From: Allorhodopirellula heiligendammensis
Lineage (GTDB): Bacteria > Planctomycetota > Planctomycetia > Pirellulales > Pirellulaceae
Length of the DNA stretch: 64,000 nucleotides
Direction of reading: 5' to 3'
NCBI RefSeq assembly: GCF_007860105.1
Contig: NZ_SJPU01000003.1
Span: forward strand, 682,001 to 746,000
The notes below the pieces were generated by a model that was not told the DNA's origin, searched no databases, and saw only the letters and a list, made by a program, of their open reading frames with translations. The translations under genes and the position numbers were made by a program. This document shows positions 63,621 through 64,000 of the stretch, in pieces. How positions within the stretch are numbered: the first letter of the stretch is position 1; each line of letters opens with the position of its first letter.

Positions 63621-64000
63621 CTATTGTTGTTTCGTCGCTAAGTCTTCCAGGAAATTCACCAAGTCCCACGCATCATTGGGCGTGATCCCTGTCGCTTCGT
63701 GAGCGTCATCATGAATTTCGATTCCCGGCATGGGCGTTCCAGCGATGCCGAAGTGGATGCGACGATAGAGCGTTTCCGGGTCGCTGCCGCCTCGAAATAG
63801 CCCGTCTGCTAACACACGAGGTTCGATCTTTCTCGGCGGCAATGCCCCTGCTTTGCGGAACGGCTTGACGGCCTCCGAGTCATCGGGGGTGATCCCAATC
63901 CGTGTCGTGTATTCTTTGGTCCAGTCGTCGTAATCGAGCGATGGCAACCCGCCTATCCCGTCTTTGCCATGGCAGCCGGCGCATCCAGCGATGGGACCAT
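63621..64000 (-). CDS. Cytochrome c domain protein, N-terminus cut by window edge
   Basis: At least 126 residues are visible. The frame is open to the last base and carries the haem c motif CAGCHG near the window end (GPIAGCAGCHGKDG), with the axial methionine in GTPMPG about 70 residues later. The gene continues beyond the window; the beginning could be a cytochrome c oxidase subunit or a separate c-type cytochrome. The following genes (58-residue protein, ctaA, ctaB) support a role in the terminal oxidase pathway. Confidence 0.88.
   Translation of the reverse strand, partial: GPIAGCAGCHGKDGIGGLPSLDYDDWTKEYTTRIGITPDDSEAVKPFRKAGALPPRKIEPRVLADGLFRGGSDPETLYRRIHFGIAGTPMPGIEIHDDAHEATGITPNDAWDLVNFLEDLATKQQ

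Overview
The window looks like chromosomal DNA of a planctomycete of the Pirellulaceae, probably Rhodopirellula or a close relative. This is inferred from gene content, not from a marker gene: a sulfatase, a DUF1559 prepilin-leader protein, a DUF1080 remnant, a sigma factor coupled to a membrane Ser/Thr kinase, an M56 peptidase with its BlaI repressor, an RHS giant gene, IS200-like REP-associated transposases, and frequent GTG/TTG starts. I saw no rRNA, tRNA or CRISPR array. Both window edges cut genes: a sulfatase at the left and a cytochrome c at the right.

Layout. 1-11 kb: single metabolic and hydrolytic genes (sulfatase, VOC protein, glycerophosphodiesterase, hydroxypyruvate-reductase-like dehydrogenase, class C beta-lactamase-fold hydrolase, a WYL regulator paired with a FAH-fold enzyme, and a DPP-IV-like peptidase). 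11-15 kb: a same-strand cluster of DUF1559 protein, PepSY membrane protein, DUF2271 protein with an ApbE-type flavinylation motif, DUF4198 protein and a membrane-anchored flavodoxin. This is the best candidate here for a poorly described system: an envelope flavin/electron-transfer or metal-handling module. 15-24 kb: two LolD-type ATPases and two large double-FtsX permeases, arranged divergently. 24-31 kb: RIO kinase, a decayed DUF1080 gene, a beta-helix protein, and a BlaI/M56 sensor pair whose peptidase carries an extra secretin-like domain.

31-38 kb is a plastic region: an intact RAYT transposase, a fragment of a second one, a 14-bp direct repeat, a small MCE-domain protein, and a 4.7-kb RHS frame that lacks an export signal and begins on the base after the pspA stop codon, in the same frame. 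38-42 kb: PspA with a very large polytopic membrane protein. 42-48 kb: housekeeping genes rpmG-recJ diverging from priA. 48-54 kb: sigma factor, Ser/Thr kinase with two expanding 15-bp coding repeats, DUF4956 membrane protein and a secreted esterase, with stop/start overlaps at two junctions. 54-57 kb: NtrB/NtrC-like two-component pair with a changed GAFTGA loop. 57-60 kb: pncB-pncA NAD salvage operon preceded by a 140-bp REPIN-like inverted repeat. 60-64 kb: haem A / cytochrome oxidase assembly (cytochrome c, a 58-aa membrane protein, ctaA, ctaB, ABC ATPase).

Coordinates come from reading the sequence by hand. Starts were chosen by signal peptide, conserved domain start, overlap with the neighbour or ribosome-binding site, and alternatives are stated. 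Family names come from recognised motifs; no database search was run.
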